This document shows positions 46,778 to 55,434 of a stretch of DNA of 64,000 bases, piece by piece. The stretch is from contig DEVL01000002.1 of assembly GCA_002363385.1 (NCBI GenBank), forward strand, positions 62,001 through 126,000, written 5' to 3'. The translations under genes were made by a program, and so were the position numbers. Under the pieces are notes generated by a model. It worked only from the letters and a program-made list of their open reading frames with translations. It was not told where the DNA came from and did no database searches. Source of the stretch: Stenotrophomonas maltophilia. Lineage in GTDB: Bacteria > Pseudomonadota > Gammaproteobacteria > Xanthomonadales > Xanthomonadaceae. How positions within the stretch are numbered: position 1 is the first letter of the stretch; each line of letters starts with the position of its first letter.

Positions 46778-47812
46778 TCAACGCGACCCGCTGTGGGAGG
46801 AAACATCGCCACGGATGATCTCGATGCCGCGATCCGCTCGCGGTGATGCACGGCGCGGCGTGCTGGATGGACCGGGCAGCGCGGCCACGCTGCTGCGCCC
46901 GCGTCCGGCCAGCGCATCGCTGTCCAGACCCGCATAGGCATCGTTCTCGGGTCGCTGCAACGCCAACCGTTCCTCGGCGGACAGTTCGCGCCGCGGGCTG
47001 AGTACGCCGCCCGGGGTGGGGAACAAGGCGTGGTCGGGCAGGCCGATGTCGGCGGGATTGCGCAGGGCCAGGAACAGCTTGCCCTGCTGCGCGCCCAGCA
47101 GCAGCCGGTTCGCCTCGGCGACCGGCACCGCCAGCACGGCGCTGCGTGCAGGGGCAGTGGCAGGGTCATTGCGCGAACGGTTGCTGGCGCTGCCTTCGCC
47201 GGTGATGTCCTGTGCGCGGCTGTCCGCCGTCGCCTGAGCGCCATCGCTGGCGAGGTCGGTGGCGGTCTGCAGATCGTGGGCACCGTAGCTGAGCACGCGC
47301 AGGCGCGATACCAGCAGCCGGGTCTGGGCGTCGCCGTCGTTGCGCAGCCCCCCGGAGGCGCGCAGGTTGAGGAACACATCCACGAAGTCGCCGGGCTGGA
47401 TGCGGTTGCCTGCCGCAGCCAGTTCATCCACCGGCACCGCCAGCGCACGCTCGCCCGGGTTCAGGCGCAGCGAGAAACCTTGCGCGATCTGGGAGGTGCT
47501 GATTCGGGTTCCCACGGCAATGTCCTGCGTGGGCACGGCACCCACCAACGCGTTGATTGACGTATAGCCTCCCGTGGATTGTTCGGGATGGCCGGCGACA
47601 CGCAGATCCCCCGCTTCGATGGGGCGTCCTGCCGGCAGCGCGACGGCCGCCTCGACCACCGGCCAGGTGGCAGGCTGCGCCGGCGCACTGGCCGTGGCCG
47701 GGATGCCCGGTGCCACCGGTGCGGCGCGCCGGCTGATCCCGAAGGCAACGATCGCCAGGATCACGGCCAGGCCGATCAGCAGTATCGCGGCGACGCGGGT
47801 CAACTTGAGCAT
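46778..47812 (-). CDS. cpaB: CpaB/RcpC, pilus assembly protein
   Basis: A 344-residue protein with one N-terminal transmembrane helix (VAAILLIGLAVILAIVAFGI) and a periplasmic SAF-like domain (VVEAAVALPAGRPIEAGDLR; ALAVPVDELAAAGNRIQPGD; FVDVFLNLRASGG). CpaB proteins are thought to interact with the secretin. ATG 47812 is chosen for the GGAG seven bases upstream and the direct run into the helix; the frame is open to 47842. The C-terminal third is Arg/Ser-rich and poorly conserved. Confidence 0.9.
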   Translation of the reverse strand: MLKLTRVAAILLIGLAVILAIVAFGISRRAAPVAPGIPATASAPAQPATWPVVEAAVALPAGRPIEAGDLRVAGHPEQSTGGYTSINALVGAVPTQDIAVGTRISTSQIAQGFSLRLNPGERALAVPVDELAAAGNRIQPGDFVDVFLNLRASGGLRNDGDAQTRLLVSRLRVLSYGAHDLQTATDLASDGAQATADSRAQDITGEGSASNRSRNDPATAPARSAVLAVPVAEANRLLLGAQQGKLFLALRNPADIGLPDHALFPTPGGVLSPRRELSAEERLALQRPENDAYAGLDSDALAGRGRSSVAALPGPSSTPRRASPRADRGIEIIRGDVSSHSGSR

Positions 47813-47831
47813 GGGGTTCTCCGGAAGATCA

Positions 47832-48320
47832 TCAATTGCCACCCAGATCCAGCTGCGACACGGCCGTGCTGCGCAGGGGCGTGCGCATCACCCAGCCATA
47901 GACACGCCCGGTACCGGGCAGGAAGGGGTGCGTGCGGTAGTCGTAGCTCACCTGCACGCTGATGCACTGCGCGCTGGGCAGGTCCGCGCACGGTGCAGGG
48001 GCCGAGACATGGATCGGTGCTGCGCCCGGTGTGGTGCAGCTGGGCGTCTGCTTGGCATAGGTGAGCAGCCACTGCATCGAGCGGCGTGCCGCCAGGCAGG
48101 CCGCGGTGCGCCGTTCTGTGGGCGTCGCATGCCGGAAGGCGGCACGTGCGCCCTCGGCGGAAGCCGCCGAGAGCGTCTGTTGCACGGCCATGATCATCAC
48201 GCCGGAGTACATCACCAGCAGCAAGGGCAACAGGCCGAACATCAGCATCAAGGCGAACTCGAGCGTGGCGATGCCGCGTTGGCGTCGGGTCGTTCCGGTG
48301 CGCGCGAAGGCGGTCTTCAT
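47832..48320 (-). CDS. tadE: TadE-like minor pseudopilin
   Basis: A 162-residue protein with the TadE signature just after a basic N-terminus: RQRGIATLEFALMLMFGLLP, with the conserved Glu five residues into the hydrophobic helix as in prepilin peptidase substrates. The periplasmic part has cysteines (AACLAARR, SCTTPGAAP, APCADLPSAQC) likely forming disulfides. ATG 48320 overlaps the prepilin peptidase stop by four bases. It sits within a longer open frame. It is a candidate minor pilin for pilus initiation. Confidence 0.88.
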   Translation of the reverse strand: MKTAFARTGTTRRQRGIATLEFALMLMFGLLPLLLVMYSGVMIMAVQQTLSAASAEGARAAFRHATPTERRTAACLAARRSMQWLLTYAKQTPSCTTPGAAPIHVSAPAPCADLPSAQCISVQVSYDYRTHPFLPGTGRVYGWVMRTPLRSTAVSQLDLGGN

Positions 48321-48859
48321 CTGGGCGCTCCCAGGTACTGCTGCACCACCCACCCCATGCTGCCAAGCGCAAGGTAGGCGGCATACGGAATGCCAACGCG
48401 TCCCTGGCGAGCCTGACGCCACTGGGCGATGACCGGCTGCAGCCGACGCGTCACCGGGCCGCTCGGATCGGCAAGTGGCAGGCCCGCCAGGCGCGGGGCC
48501 CAGCGACGCGCCACGATCACGCATACCGCGTGGGCACCGGCGAGCAGACTGGCGACGATCCAGATTGGCAGCAACGGGCCGGCCCCGAGCAGCAGCCCGA
48601 GCACGGCGAAGTACTTCACATCCCCCGCGCCCATCCAGCCGATCGCGTAGAACGGCAACAGCGACAGCAGGCCCAGCGCGAAGCCGATCAGGTGCATGGC
48701 TGGAAAACCGCGAGCAGCGCCAAGCCACTGCCAGGCCAGGCCGATCAGCGCGACCGCCGAAGCAATCAGCAACCCGCGGTTGGACACACGCCGGGCGTAC
48801 AGGTCGTTGATGACTACCTGCACGCCGAGCAACAGTGTCACCAGGGGAAGAAGTTCCAT
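48317..48859 (-). CDS. cpaA: CpaA/TadV prepilin peptidase
   Basis: A 180-residue A24 family aspartic peptidase with about five transmembrane helices. The two catalytic aspartates lie in VVINDLYARRVSN and GWMGAGDVKYFAVLG, the second in the invariant GxGD motif. It cleaves Flp and TadE-type prepilins at the cytoplasmic face. It lacks the N-methyltransferase domain of PilD, as Tad peptidases do. ATG 48859 gives the family length; upstream codons to 48952 are without support. It is the second gene of the operon, 100 bp after flp. Confidence 0.92.
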   Translation of the reverse strand: MELLPLVTLLLGVQVVINDLYARRVSNRGLLIASAVALIGLAWQWLGAARGFPAMHLIGFALGLLSLLPFYAIGWMGAGDVKYFAVLGLLLGAGPLLPIWIVASLLAGAHAVCVIVARRWAPRLAGLPLADPSGPVTRRLQPVIAQWRQARQGRVGIPYAAYLALGSMGWVVQQYLGAPR

Positions 48860-48959
48860 ATGCGTTGAGTCCCCCGAATCGGTCGTGCGACGTTCCGGCC
48901 CACGCCGCGCTGTCGCCGCGGCAACGCCGGGCGACAGGCTCGCAGTCAACATCGCTGGA

Positions 48960-49148
48960 TCAGGCGGCTTCCGCCGTAGCGTCGTCGACGACTTTGCCGA
49001 GCTTATCGAACAGATTCTCGAAGAAGTCCGTGATCTGGTCTTTGCCCACCGCGACCAGAATGCCCGCGATCACCGCGGCCAGCAGGCCGTACTCGAGTGC
49101 GGTCACACCATCTTCTTCCACGAGGAACTTGCGAACGGATGCATTCAT
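48960..49148 (-). CDS. flp: Flp type IVb pilin
   Basis: A 62-residue prepilin, the major pilus subunit. The leader is MNASVRKFLVEEDG, with processing expected after the Gly to give mature VTALEYGLLAAVIAGILVAV, which has the diagnostic Glu5-Tyr6 pair and the hydrophobic polymerisation helix. The C-terminus (DQITDFFENLFDKLGKVVDD) is a short amphipathic helix. ATG 49148 has a GGGAG-type Shine-Dalgarno about ten bases upstream. As first gene of the locus it is probably transcribed most strongly, from the region upstream of 49149. Confidence 0.96.
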   Translation of the reverse strand: MNASVRKFLVEEDGVTALEYGLLAAVIAGILVAVGKDQITDFFENLFDKLGKVVDDATAEAA

Positions 49149-49948
49149 GACGGTTTCTCCCTTTCCCAATCAGAGCCCGAACGGGCGGATACAGCCCCTG
49201 TGCCGATGGTGTTGCCTGGCTCCGCCAGGACTGCCATCCCGACCACGCGTCCTGCGTGGTGCGGCCATTACTGGCCTGCGCTATCGCCCGGGCAATGCCC
49301 GGCCGACGTCATTGGTGGCAGATCGCGTTGGACAGTGCGGTCACTGGTGCCGGCGTGCGGCGTCGGCAGTGAAGGCAGTCGCGGTGAAGGTTGCTGTCCA
49401 TGGCGTTCCCCCTTGTTTCTCTACGTCGCGGTGACCGCTTCGGTGCAGCCGGGCGTCCTGATGGGATGCTCGGCGAATAACGCGGTATCCAATGCACAAA
49501 ATCGGCAGTGGTGGCATCAACTTGAGTGAATCTGCACGCCGCACTGTCGCTATAGGTGTGGCTCCATGTAAGCGCCGCAAAGTAAACGTCAGGTGTACAG
49601 AATGTGATGGCTGCGTGATGTCAATTAATTGGCGCGGTTATAAGCCGCATAAACGTGGGGTTTCGCGGGTTCAGGCCACATTTGTGACGTGCAGCGTGAT
49701 TCTGTTTATGCTGCGTCCAGTTCGGGCATACTTTCCGGAAATGCGCAGGGATAATCTCTCGGGCATCCGGCGGAAACGTGACCGGGTCATTTAGTCAGAG
49801 TCGCTGAGTGATTTAGAAGGCGGTGCGGATGGGCATCGTCGTGGCAGGTGCGCCGTAACACAATGCGCAGCAGGAAACGCAGGAGTGCGAACCCGGTGGG
49901 CGTGCAGCCGCGGCACCAGGGATCCAGGCCAGAGGGGGCATCACTGTC
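49149..49948. other. 800-bp regulatory region between flp and the AraC-type gene
   Basis: No convincing large gene lies here. Next to flp there are three perfect hairpins: CCTGGC/GCCAGG (49215-49229), ACCACGC/GCGTGGT (49242-49260) and CCGGGCA/TGCCCGG (49288-49302). A possible 30-codon ORF lies at 49309-49401 on the flp strand. The stretch 49490-49800 is clearly poorer in GC than its surroundings and should hold the divergent promoters; a minus-strand TTGACA occurs at 49619-49624. I could not identify a firm sigma-54 or CRP site. Confidence 0.6.
49309..49401 (-). CDS. Possible 30-codon small ORF upstream of flp
   Basis: An ATG at 49401 with a strong AGGGGG about seven bases upstream begins a peptide containing RDCLHCRRRT (a C-x-x-C pair) and ending SNAICHQ. 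It is co-directional with flp and lies 160 bp upstream of it. The good ribosome site is the main evidence. It could be a leader peptide or chance; I do not recognise it. Confidence 0.3.
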   Translation of the reverse strand: MDSNLHRDCLHCRRRTPAPVTALSNAICHQ

Positions 49949-50938
49949 ATGGTAGATGGTGTAGTGGACGACCGTATCGAGCGCGAGTTGAGGCCATTCG
50001 ACCTGGCCACGCTCAGCGGCGTGCTGCGTGTCTGCGATCTGGAAATGGTGCTGCTGGACGGGAACGGACCGCGCGCGTCGATTGAATCGCAGGTGCACGA
50101 TCAGGCGCTGTTCTGCACTGCAACCAGCGGTTTCCATTTCCGCGGCCGCTTCATGCTGCCCCAGGACTGGTGCCTGCTGGGCATGATCCATGACACCGAC
50201 GAGGCGATCAGCTGGTGCCACGGCATGCCGCTGGCGGCAGGCATGGCCTTGACCGTGTTGCCCGAAGGCATCAGTGAGTTCACGCTCAGTGCCGGTACCC
50301 ATCTGACCCTGCTGTTGGCCCCGGTGCAGCGCGTGCAACGCAAGCTGACCGAACTCAGCCTGCGCAGTACGTTGCCTTCCGGTCAAGGCCTCTCCTTGTT
50401 CCAGACCGGTGGCGGGCCTGGCGGTATCCGCTTGCGGGAACGGTATGCAGCACTGCACCACTGCCTGACCGCGCAGCAGGAACCGCTCGCCAGCGATGCC
50501 GTGGACACGCTGCTGCACGACCACATCCAGGCGCTGCTCGGCGCCGGTGGCGATGACCACCCCGTCTGCAGCCGTGGTCGGCGGACGCATTATCTGATTG
50601 CGCAGCGGGCCGAGAACTTCATGCGGCTGAATCTGCGCCGTTATATCTACATGAATGAAATCTGTGATGCGGCCGGTGTCAGTGAGCGTGCGCTGCGCTA
50701 TGCGTTCGAAGATCTTTTCGGAACCTCGCCCAACCGCTATCTGTCGATGCTTCGCCTGTGCGCAGCGTGCCGAGGCCTGTCCATGGCCGATTCAAGCCGG
50801 AAATCGGTCAAGGCCATCGCACTGAGCTGCGGTCTGTGGGATCTGTCGCGCTTTGCCGACAACTACCGCCGGGTATTCGGTGAATTGCCGAGAGATACCT
50901 TGATGCGCGCCCCTGCGCAGATGGGCAGCCCGGCCTGA
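49949..50938 (+). CDS. AraC family transcriptional regulator
   Basis: A 329-residue regulator. The N-terminal half (about 1-210) is a beta-rich sensor region (SIESQVHDQALFCTATSGFH, HFRGRFMLPQDWCLLGMIHD). The C-terminal half has the double HTH: IYMNEICDAAGVSERALRYA with FEDLFGTSPNRYLSML, then KAIALSCGLWDLSRFADNYR with FGELP. It is divergent from the Tad locus and directly upstream of the trimeric autotransporter, between two adhesion systems. Four 21-bp-spaced repeats right after it suggest it binds there. The start may lie a few codons later, since no strong Shine-Dalgarno is seen. Confidence 0.88.
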   Translation: MVDGVVDDRIERELRPFDLATLSGVLRVCDLEMVLLDGNGPRASIESQVHDQALFCTATSGFHFRGRFMLPQDWCLLGMIHDTDEAISWCHGMPLAAGMALTVLPEGISEFTLSAGTHLTLLLAPVQRVQRKLTELSLRSTLPSGQGLSLFQTGGGPGGIRLRERYAALHHCLTAQQEPLASDAVDTLLHDHIQALLGAGGDDHPVCSRGRRTHYLIAQRAENFMRLNLRRYIYMNEICDAAGVSERALRYAFEDLFGTSPNRYLSMLRLCAACRGLSMADSSRKSVKAIALSCGLWDLSRFADNYRRVFGELPRDTLMRAPAQMGSPA

Positions 50939-50998
50939 TCGTCTTCGTTTGATTCATTTCTCCACCGCGCCCGTGCGGCGTGCACATATTCGGCAACC

Positions 50999-51070
50999 TG
51001 CCGGAATTGCCTATACCGCTGCCGGTTTTACCCGTCGTCTTGCCGGAACGCACGTTCGTGCTGCCGGAAT
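50999..51070 (+). repeat. Four TGCCGG repeats at exact 21-bp spacing upstream of the adhesin gene
   Basis: TGCCGG starts at 50999, 51020, 51041 and 51062. Three copies continue AA(T/C), one continues TTT. The exact 21-bp period places all copies on one face of the helix, two turns apart, like the tandem half-sites of AraC-type operators. They end 95 bases before the adhesin start and begin 60 bases after the AraC gene. Confidence 0.75.
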
Positions 51071-51165
51071 GAAGTGCCCGCGGTTTGACCCCTCGTCTGT
51101 AATGACATCCACGTGCCCTCAGGCACCGGTGATGTTCAACGCGTTCGTACACGGGGGAATACCTG

Positions 51166-54100
51166 ATGAACCGTATCTTTCGATTGGTGTGGAGCCACCG
51201 GCTGAATGCCCTGGTGGTCGTCTCCGAAATCGCCACCGCGCGCGGCAGCCTGGCCGCCGGCCCGGTGGTGGTGCACCTGAAGGTGCCGATGTCGGTCCTG
51301 TCGCTGGGCTTGTCGCTGGCGCTGTGCACAGGCAGTGCATGGGCTGGAGAAAACCAGACGCTCACGGATCTCCAGGCACTGGCGGCCAAGTACACCGCGC
51401 CGTTGCCGGTCAAGCTGGACGCCGAGGTTGCCCTGGCGGCAGCCGCACGGGACCGTGGCACCGCGCCGCTGCTGAGTGCCGATGCCAGCGTCAACCTCAC
51501 GCTCGGCACACCGCCGGCCAGCCAACCGGCGCCGCCAAAGCGCGTTGCCGCACCCGCGGTGCGCGCCGAGATCCGCACGAACGCGAACGTCGCCGTGGCG
51601 GCGTCGCCGTCCGCGCTCAAGGCTGCCCTGACCACCAAGGTCGATGTTGCCGCACAGGCACGCGTGGCGGCGGATGTGGAGGCGACCGCGGCGCTCATCG
51701 CCGAAGCAACCGTCACGCCGGATGCACCTGACGCAGTAAACGGCTCGCTGGCCAGCAACGTGGCCGGCCGTGTGCGCGTGGATGCGCTCGGCCATGTGGT
51801 CGATGCCGCCGACCGCAACTCCAAGCTCGTCGATGCCGGCATCACTGCAGTGCAGACCACCTCAATGGCGCTGGCACCCAATGGGCTGGGCAACGCACTG
51901 GGTGGCCTGCTCAATGGCGTAGGTGGCGCTGTGGGCGGCTTGCTCGATGGCGTGGGCAGCACGGTAGGCGCGATCACCTCGCCGGTCCTCGGGGCGGTGG
52001 GCACGATCACCACCCCGATCATCGGTACGGTACTCCCGTCACCCACTTCCTTGCCGCCGGGCCACCCCAAGGCACCGGCGCCGGCGGACCCGAATGCCGG
52101 GCTGATCATCGGCACCGGTGGTCTGGTTGGCTCCCTGTCCCAGCTGGTGGGCCCGACCGGGCAAGGACTGCTGGGCGGTGATGGGTATGTGCGCAACGGC
52201 AACCTGGCGGTCAGCAGCGCCAACGTCATGCAGACGTATGCGGTGACCAACGTACTGGGCATCCCGACTGTGAACCTGACGCCTGTCGGTACGCTGCTCG
52301 ACGGCCTGGGCAACGCGAGCACGGGCGGCAGCTCGCACCTGACCCTGATTGGTGGTGTCACCTCCGACAGCTACATCTACAACATCAACAACGGCAATCC
52401 GAACGGCCTGTTGGGTCTGCTGTTGCCCGACGGATCGCCAGCGTGGTCGAACACCTGCGTCAATGCGCTCGTTGCCAGCGTGGACTGCTGGGCAGTCAAT
52501 GCAGCCCAGGACTATCAAGTACTGGTCGGCGACGGCGCGTATGCCAATGGTTCCAAGGAGGTGGTGATCGGTGCCAATGCACGGCATGAGCTGCCGATGC
52601 AGGATGCGAATGTGGCATTCCCGGGCGCGGGTCTGAACCATGCCGGGGATCCGACGGGCGTGCCGACTGCGGACTATGCCGCGCGCATGGGGCATTCCGT
52701 GATCGTCGGTGACAGTGCCTTGGGCACGGCCAACGGCCAGACCATCCTGGGCGCGGAGGCCAGCTCGAGCCAAGCCAACAGTGTTGCGCTGGGCTATCGT
52801 TCGGCCGCCAATCGCGGTGCGCAGGCCAGCTACACCGCATTCGGCCTGAATGGCACGCAGGTGTCGGCCGGTGAGGTCTCGGTCGGCTTCGCCGGTGGCG
52901 AACGCCAGATCAGCCATGTTGCTGCGGGCAGCGCGGCAAGCGATGCGGTGAATGTCGCCCAGTTGCAGGGCGCGATCGCGCAGATCGACGCGGTCGGCAC
53001 GCTGGCGGTGACCTATGACGACGACGGCACCGGCGCGGCCGACTTCCGCCGCATCACCCTCGGCGGCGGTACCGGGACCACCACGATCGCCAACCTGGCC
53101 AACGGCGCAGTCGCTGCGACCAGTACCGAGGCGATCAACGGCGCCCAGCTGTTCGACACCAACAGCGCGATCGTCGACTACTTCGGGGGCGTCACCGCCT
53201 ACGATCCGGGTACCGGTGCGTGGACCGCGCCGAGCTTCCAGATCTCCACGGTGTCCACCGGCGGTGCGGTCGCCCAGGGCGTGTACGACAACGCCAGCGA
53301 TGCGTTCTCCGCTGTCGATGGCTCGCTGGTGAACCTCAACACGCAGATCACCGACATCCGCAACGGTGCCGGCAGCCGCTTTCTGAAGATCAATTCGACT
53401 GGCGCGGACGCCGCTGCTGCCGGACTGGACAGCATCGCGGTGGGCACCGCGGCAACCGCGGTGGCGGCCAACAGCGTCGCGGTCGGTGCCGGCGCAATCG
53501 CCGATAGGGAGGGCACGGTGTCGGTGGGCGCGGTCGGTGCAGAGCGCCAGGTGGTCAACGTCGCCGCTGGCACCCAGGCGACCGACGCGGTCAACCTGGA
53601 ACAGCTGTTCAATGCGAACCAGGCCGTGGCCACCCGTCTTGGCGGCGGCGCGGCACTGGATGCCAATGGCCAGGTCACCGCCCCGACGTACACCCTCAAC
53701 AGCGTGGCTACTGATGGCCAGGTCACGTCAGGTACCTACGATAACGTCGGCAGTGCCTTCGATGCGGTCAGCAGCTCGCTGGCCAACGTCGCTGACCAGG
53801 CCGGCGCTGTGGATCGGCTGGCGGTGAAGTACGACGCCGATGCCGGTGGCAACGCCACCAATACCATCACGCTGGCCGGCGATGCCAGCGGTGCGGCCGT
53901 GACGCTGGCCAATGTTGCCGACGGCCGCGTGCTGGCCGGCAGCCTGGAGGCGATCAACGGCAACCAGCTGTTCCAGACCAACAACGCGCTGGTCGGCTAC
54001 TTTGGTGGCACCACCAACTTCGACGGCAACACCGGCATCTGGACCGCGCCGACGTTCCGCATCTCCTCGATCGCCACCGATGGCAGCGTGATCGCCAACG

Positions 54101-55365
54101 ACTACAGCGACGTCACCGTGGCGTTCTCGGCCGTGGATAGCTCGCTGACCACGCTCAACACCCGCATCGACCAGATGCAGCCGGGCGGCAACAGCCAGTA
54201 CGTGCAGATCAACTCGACCAAGGCGGCGGCCACCGCAGGGGGAGCAGACAGTGTCGCGATCGGGCCGCTGGCCAGCGCGGCGGGCAGCGGCAGTGCGGCC
54301 ATCGGTGACGGCGCCAACGCCAGTGCGGACAACAGCGTCGCGCTCGGTGCAGGTTCGGTGGCGAGCGTGGGGGCACAGACCGCTTACACCGGTGCCTATG
54401 GCCAGGCCGGGGCCAGCAACTCGGTGGGTGAAGTGGCCGTTGGCAGCACCGGGGCCGAGCGCAAGGTCACCCACGTGGCCGACGGCTCGGAGCGCTACGA
54501 CGCAGTCAACGTCGGCCAGCTGCAGAACGGCGTGAACTACGCCATCAGCGAGTCCAGGACGTACACCGATACGCAGATCAACAACATCAACAACGGCACG
54601 TCCGGCATGTTCCAGGTCAACAACACGCAGGCCCTGGCTGCACCGGCGGCGAGCGGTGACAACGCGGTGGCCGGCGGTGCCGGCGCTGTCGCGGCGGGCA
54701 GCAACGCGACCGCACTGGGCAACGGTGCCAGCGCACAAGGCAGCAACAGCGTTGCGCTCGGCGCCGGTTCGGTGGCCAACCGTGCCAACACGGTCTCGGT
54801 GGGCAGCAGTGGCGCCGAGCGGCAGATCGCCAACGTTGCCGATGGCAGCCAGGCCACCGACGCGGTCAACGTCCGCCAGCTGCAGGCCTCGCAGCAGGGC
54901 ACGATCCGCTATGACAGCAACATCAATGGAACCACCAACCTCAACAGTGTGACCTTGGGCAGCACCGCCACCGGCCCGACCACGGTTCGCAATGTCGCCC
55001 CCGGCACGGCCGGTACCGATGCCGTCAACGTCGACCAACTGCGCAGCGGCATGGCCCAGACCCTGGACTGGTCCAAGGCCTATACCGACGAACGCATGGA
55101 TTCGTTCGATCGCAACCTGCAGAAGACCGACAACCGCGCCTCGGCCGGCGTCGCCTCGGCGATGGCGGTGGCGGCCTTGCCGCAACCCTATGAGGCTGGC
55201 CGCAGCATGGCCTCGCTTGCCGCAGGCAGCTTCAACGGTGAATCCGGCGTGGCGGTGGGCATCTCGGGAGTCTCCGAGGGCGGCCGCTGGATCTACAAGT
55301 TCAGCGGTTCAACCAACAGCCGCGGCGACGGTGGCGTCGCGGTAGGTGCCGGCATCCAGTGGTGA
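51166..55365 (+). CDS. Trimeric autotransporter adhesin (YadA-like)
   Basis: A 1399-residue type Vc secreted adhesin. It starts with an extended signal peptide (MNRIFRLVWSHRLNALVVVS) and cleavage near residue 60 (GSAWAG). Residues about 250-300 are Gly-rich (GGLLNGVGGAVGGLLDGVGS). Head repeats of the Hep/Hag type occur (NSVALGYRSAANRG, NSVAVGAGAIADREGTVSVG, NSVALGAGSVA), each followed by necks (ERQISHVAAGSAASDAVNVA). Two 273-residue-spaced FGG-type modules follow. The last ~75 residues (ASAGVASAMAVAAL to VAVGAGIQW) are the YadA anchor barrel. It mediates attachment or biofilm. GGGGG lies about nine bases before the ATG. Confidence 0.95.
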   Translation: MNRIFRLVWSHRLNALVVVSEIATARGSLAAGPVVVHLKVPMSVLSLGLSLALCTGSAWAGENQTLTDLQALAAKYTAPLPVKLDAEVALAAAARDRGTAPLLSADASVNLTLGTPPASQPAPPKRVAAPAVRAEIRTNANVAVAASPSALKAALTTKVDVAAQARVAADVEATAALIAEATVTPDAPDAVNGSLASNVAGRVRVDALGHVVDAADRNSKLVDAGITAVQTTSMALAPNGLGNALGGLLNGVGGAVGGLLDGVGSTVGAITSPVLGAVGTITTPIIGTVLPSPTSLPPGHPKAPAPADPNAGLIIGTGGLVGSLSQLVGPTGQGLLGGDGYVRNGNLAVSSANVMQTYAVTNVLGIPTVNLTPVGTLLDGLGNASTGGSSHLTLIGGVTSDSYIYNINNGNPNGLLGLLLPDGSPAWSNTCVNALVASVDCWAVNAAQDYQVLVGDGAYANGSKEVVIGANARHELPMQDANVAFPGAGLNHAGDPTGVPTADYAARMGHSVIVGDSALGTANGQTILGAEASSSQANSVALGYRSAANRGAQASYTAFGLNGTQVSAGEVSVGFAGGERQISHVAAGSAASDAVNVAQLQGAIAQIDAVGTLAVTYDDDGTGAADFRRITLGGGTGTTTIANLANGAVAATSTEAINGAQLFDTNSAIVDYFGGVTAYDPGTGAWTAPSFQISTVSTGGAVAQGVYDNASDAFSAVDGSLVNLNTQITDIRNGAGSRFLKINSTGADAAAAGLDSIAVGTAATAVAANSVAVGAGAIADREGTVSVGAVGAERQVVNVAAGTQATDAVNLEQLFNANQAVATRLGGGAALDANGQVTAPTYTLNSVATDGQVTSGTYDNVGSAFDAVSSSLANVADQAGAVDRLAVKYDADAGGNATNTITLAGDASGAAVTLANVADGRVLAGSLEAINGNQLFQTNNALVGYFGGTTNFDGNTGIWTAPTFRISSIATDGSVIANDYSDVTVAFSAVDSSLTTLNTRIDQMQPGGNSQYVQINSTKAAATAGGADSVAIGPLASAAGSGSAAIGDGANASADNSVALGAGSVASVGAQTAYTGAYGQAGASNSVGEVAVGSTGAERKVTHVADGSERYDAVNVGQLQNGVNYAISESRTYTDTQINNINNGTSGMFQVNNTQALAAPAASGDNAVAGGAGAVAAGSNATALGNGASAQGSNSVALGAGSVANRANTVSVGSSGAERQIANVADGSQATDAVNVRQLQASQQGTIRYDSNINGTTNLNSVTLGSTATGPTTVRNVAPGTAGTDAVNVDQLRSGMAQTLDWSKAYTDERMDSFDRNLQKTDNRASAGVASAMAVAALPQPYEAGRSMASLAAGSFNGESGVAVGISGVSEGGRWIYKFSGSTNSRGDGGVAVGAGIQW
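53122..54192 (+). repeat. Internal 819-bp (273-residue) repeat in the adhesin
   Basis: The module EAINGxQLFxTNxAxVxYFGG, followed by TGxWTAPxFxIS and a coiled stretch ending in xxLxTLNTxI, occurs from 53122 (residue 653) and again from 53941 (residue 926). The in-frame offset is 819 bases. The copies are clearly homologous but diverged, so the duplication is not recent. Confidence 0.8.
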
Positions 55366-55434
55366 GCACGTCCGGTGCCGGACAGCCACCGGCACCGGCT
55401 CGTGGTCCGCATTCAACGCTTACAGGGGGAGACC

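Noticed and set aside
49205..49240. A possible sigma-54 (-24/-12) promoter near flp
   Set aside because: GG and GC elements occur, but not with the required 10-base spacing or orientation relative to flp.
49492..49794. A 100-codon plus-strand open frame in the flp/AraC intergenic region
   Set aside because: It lacks a good ribosome site, its codon use is unlike that of neighbours, and it covers the AT-richer stretch expected to hold promoters. Chance is more likely.
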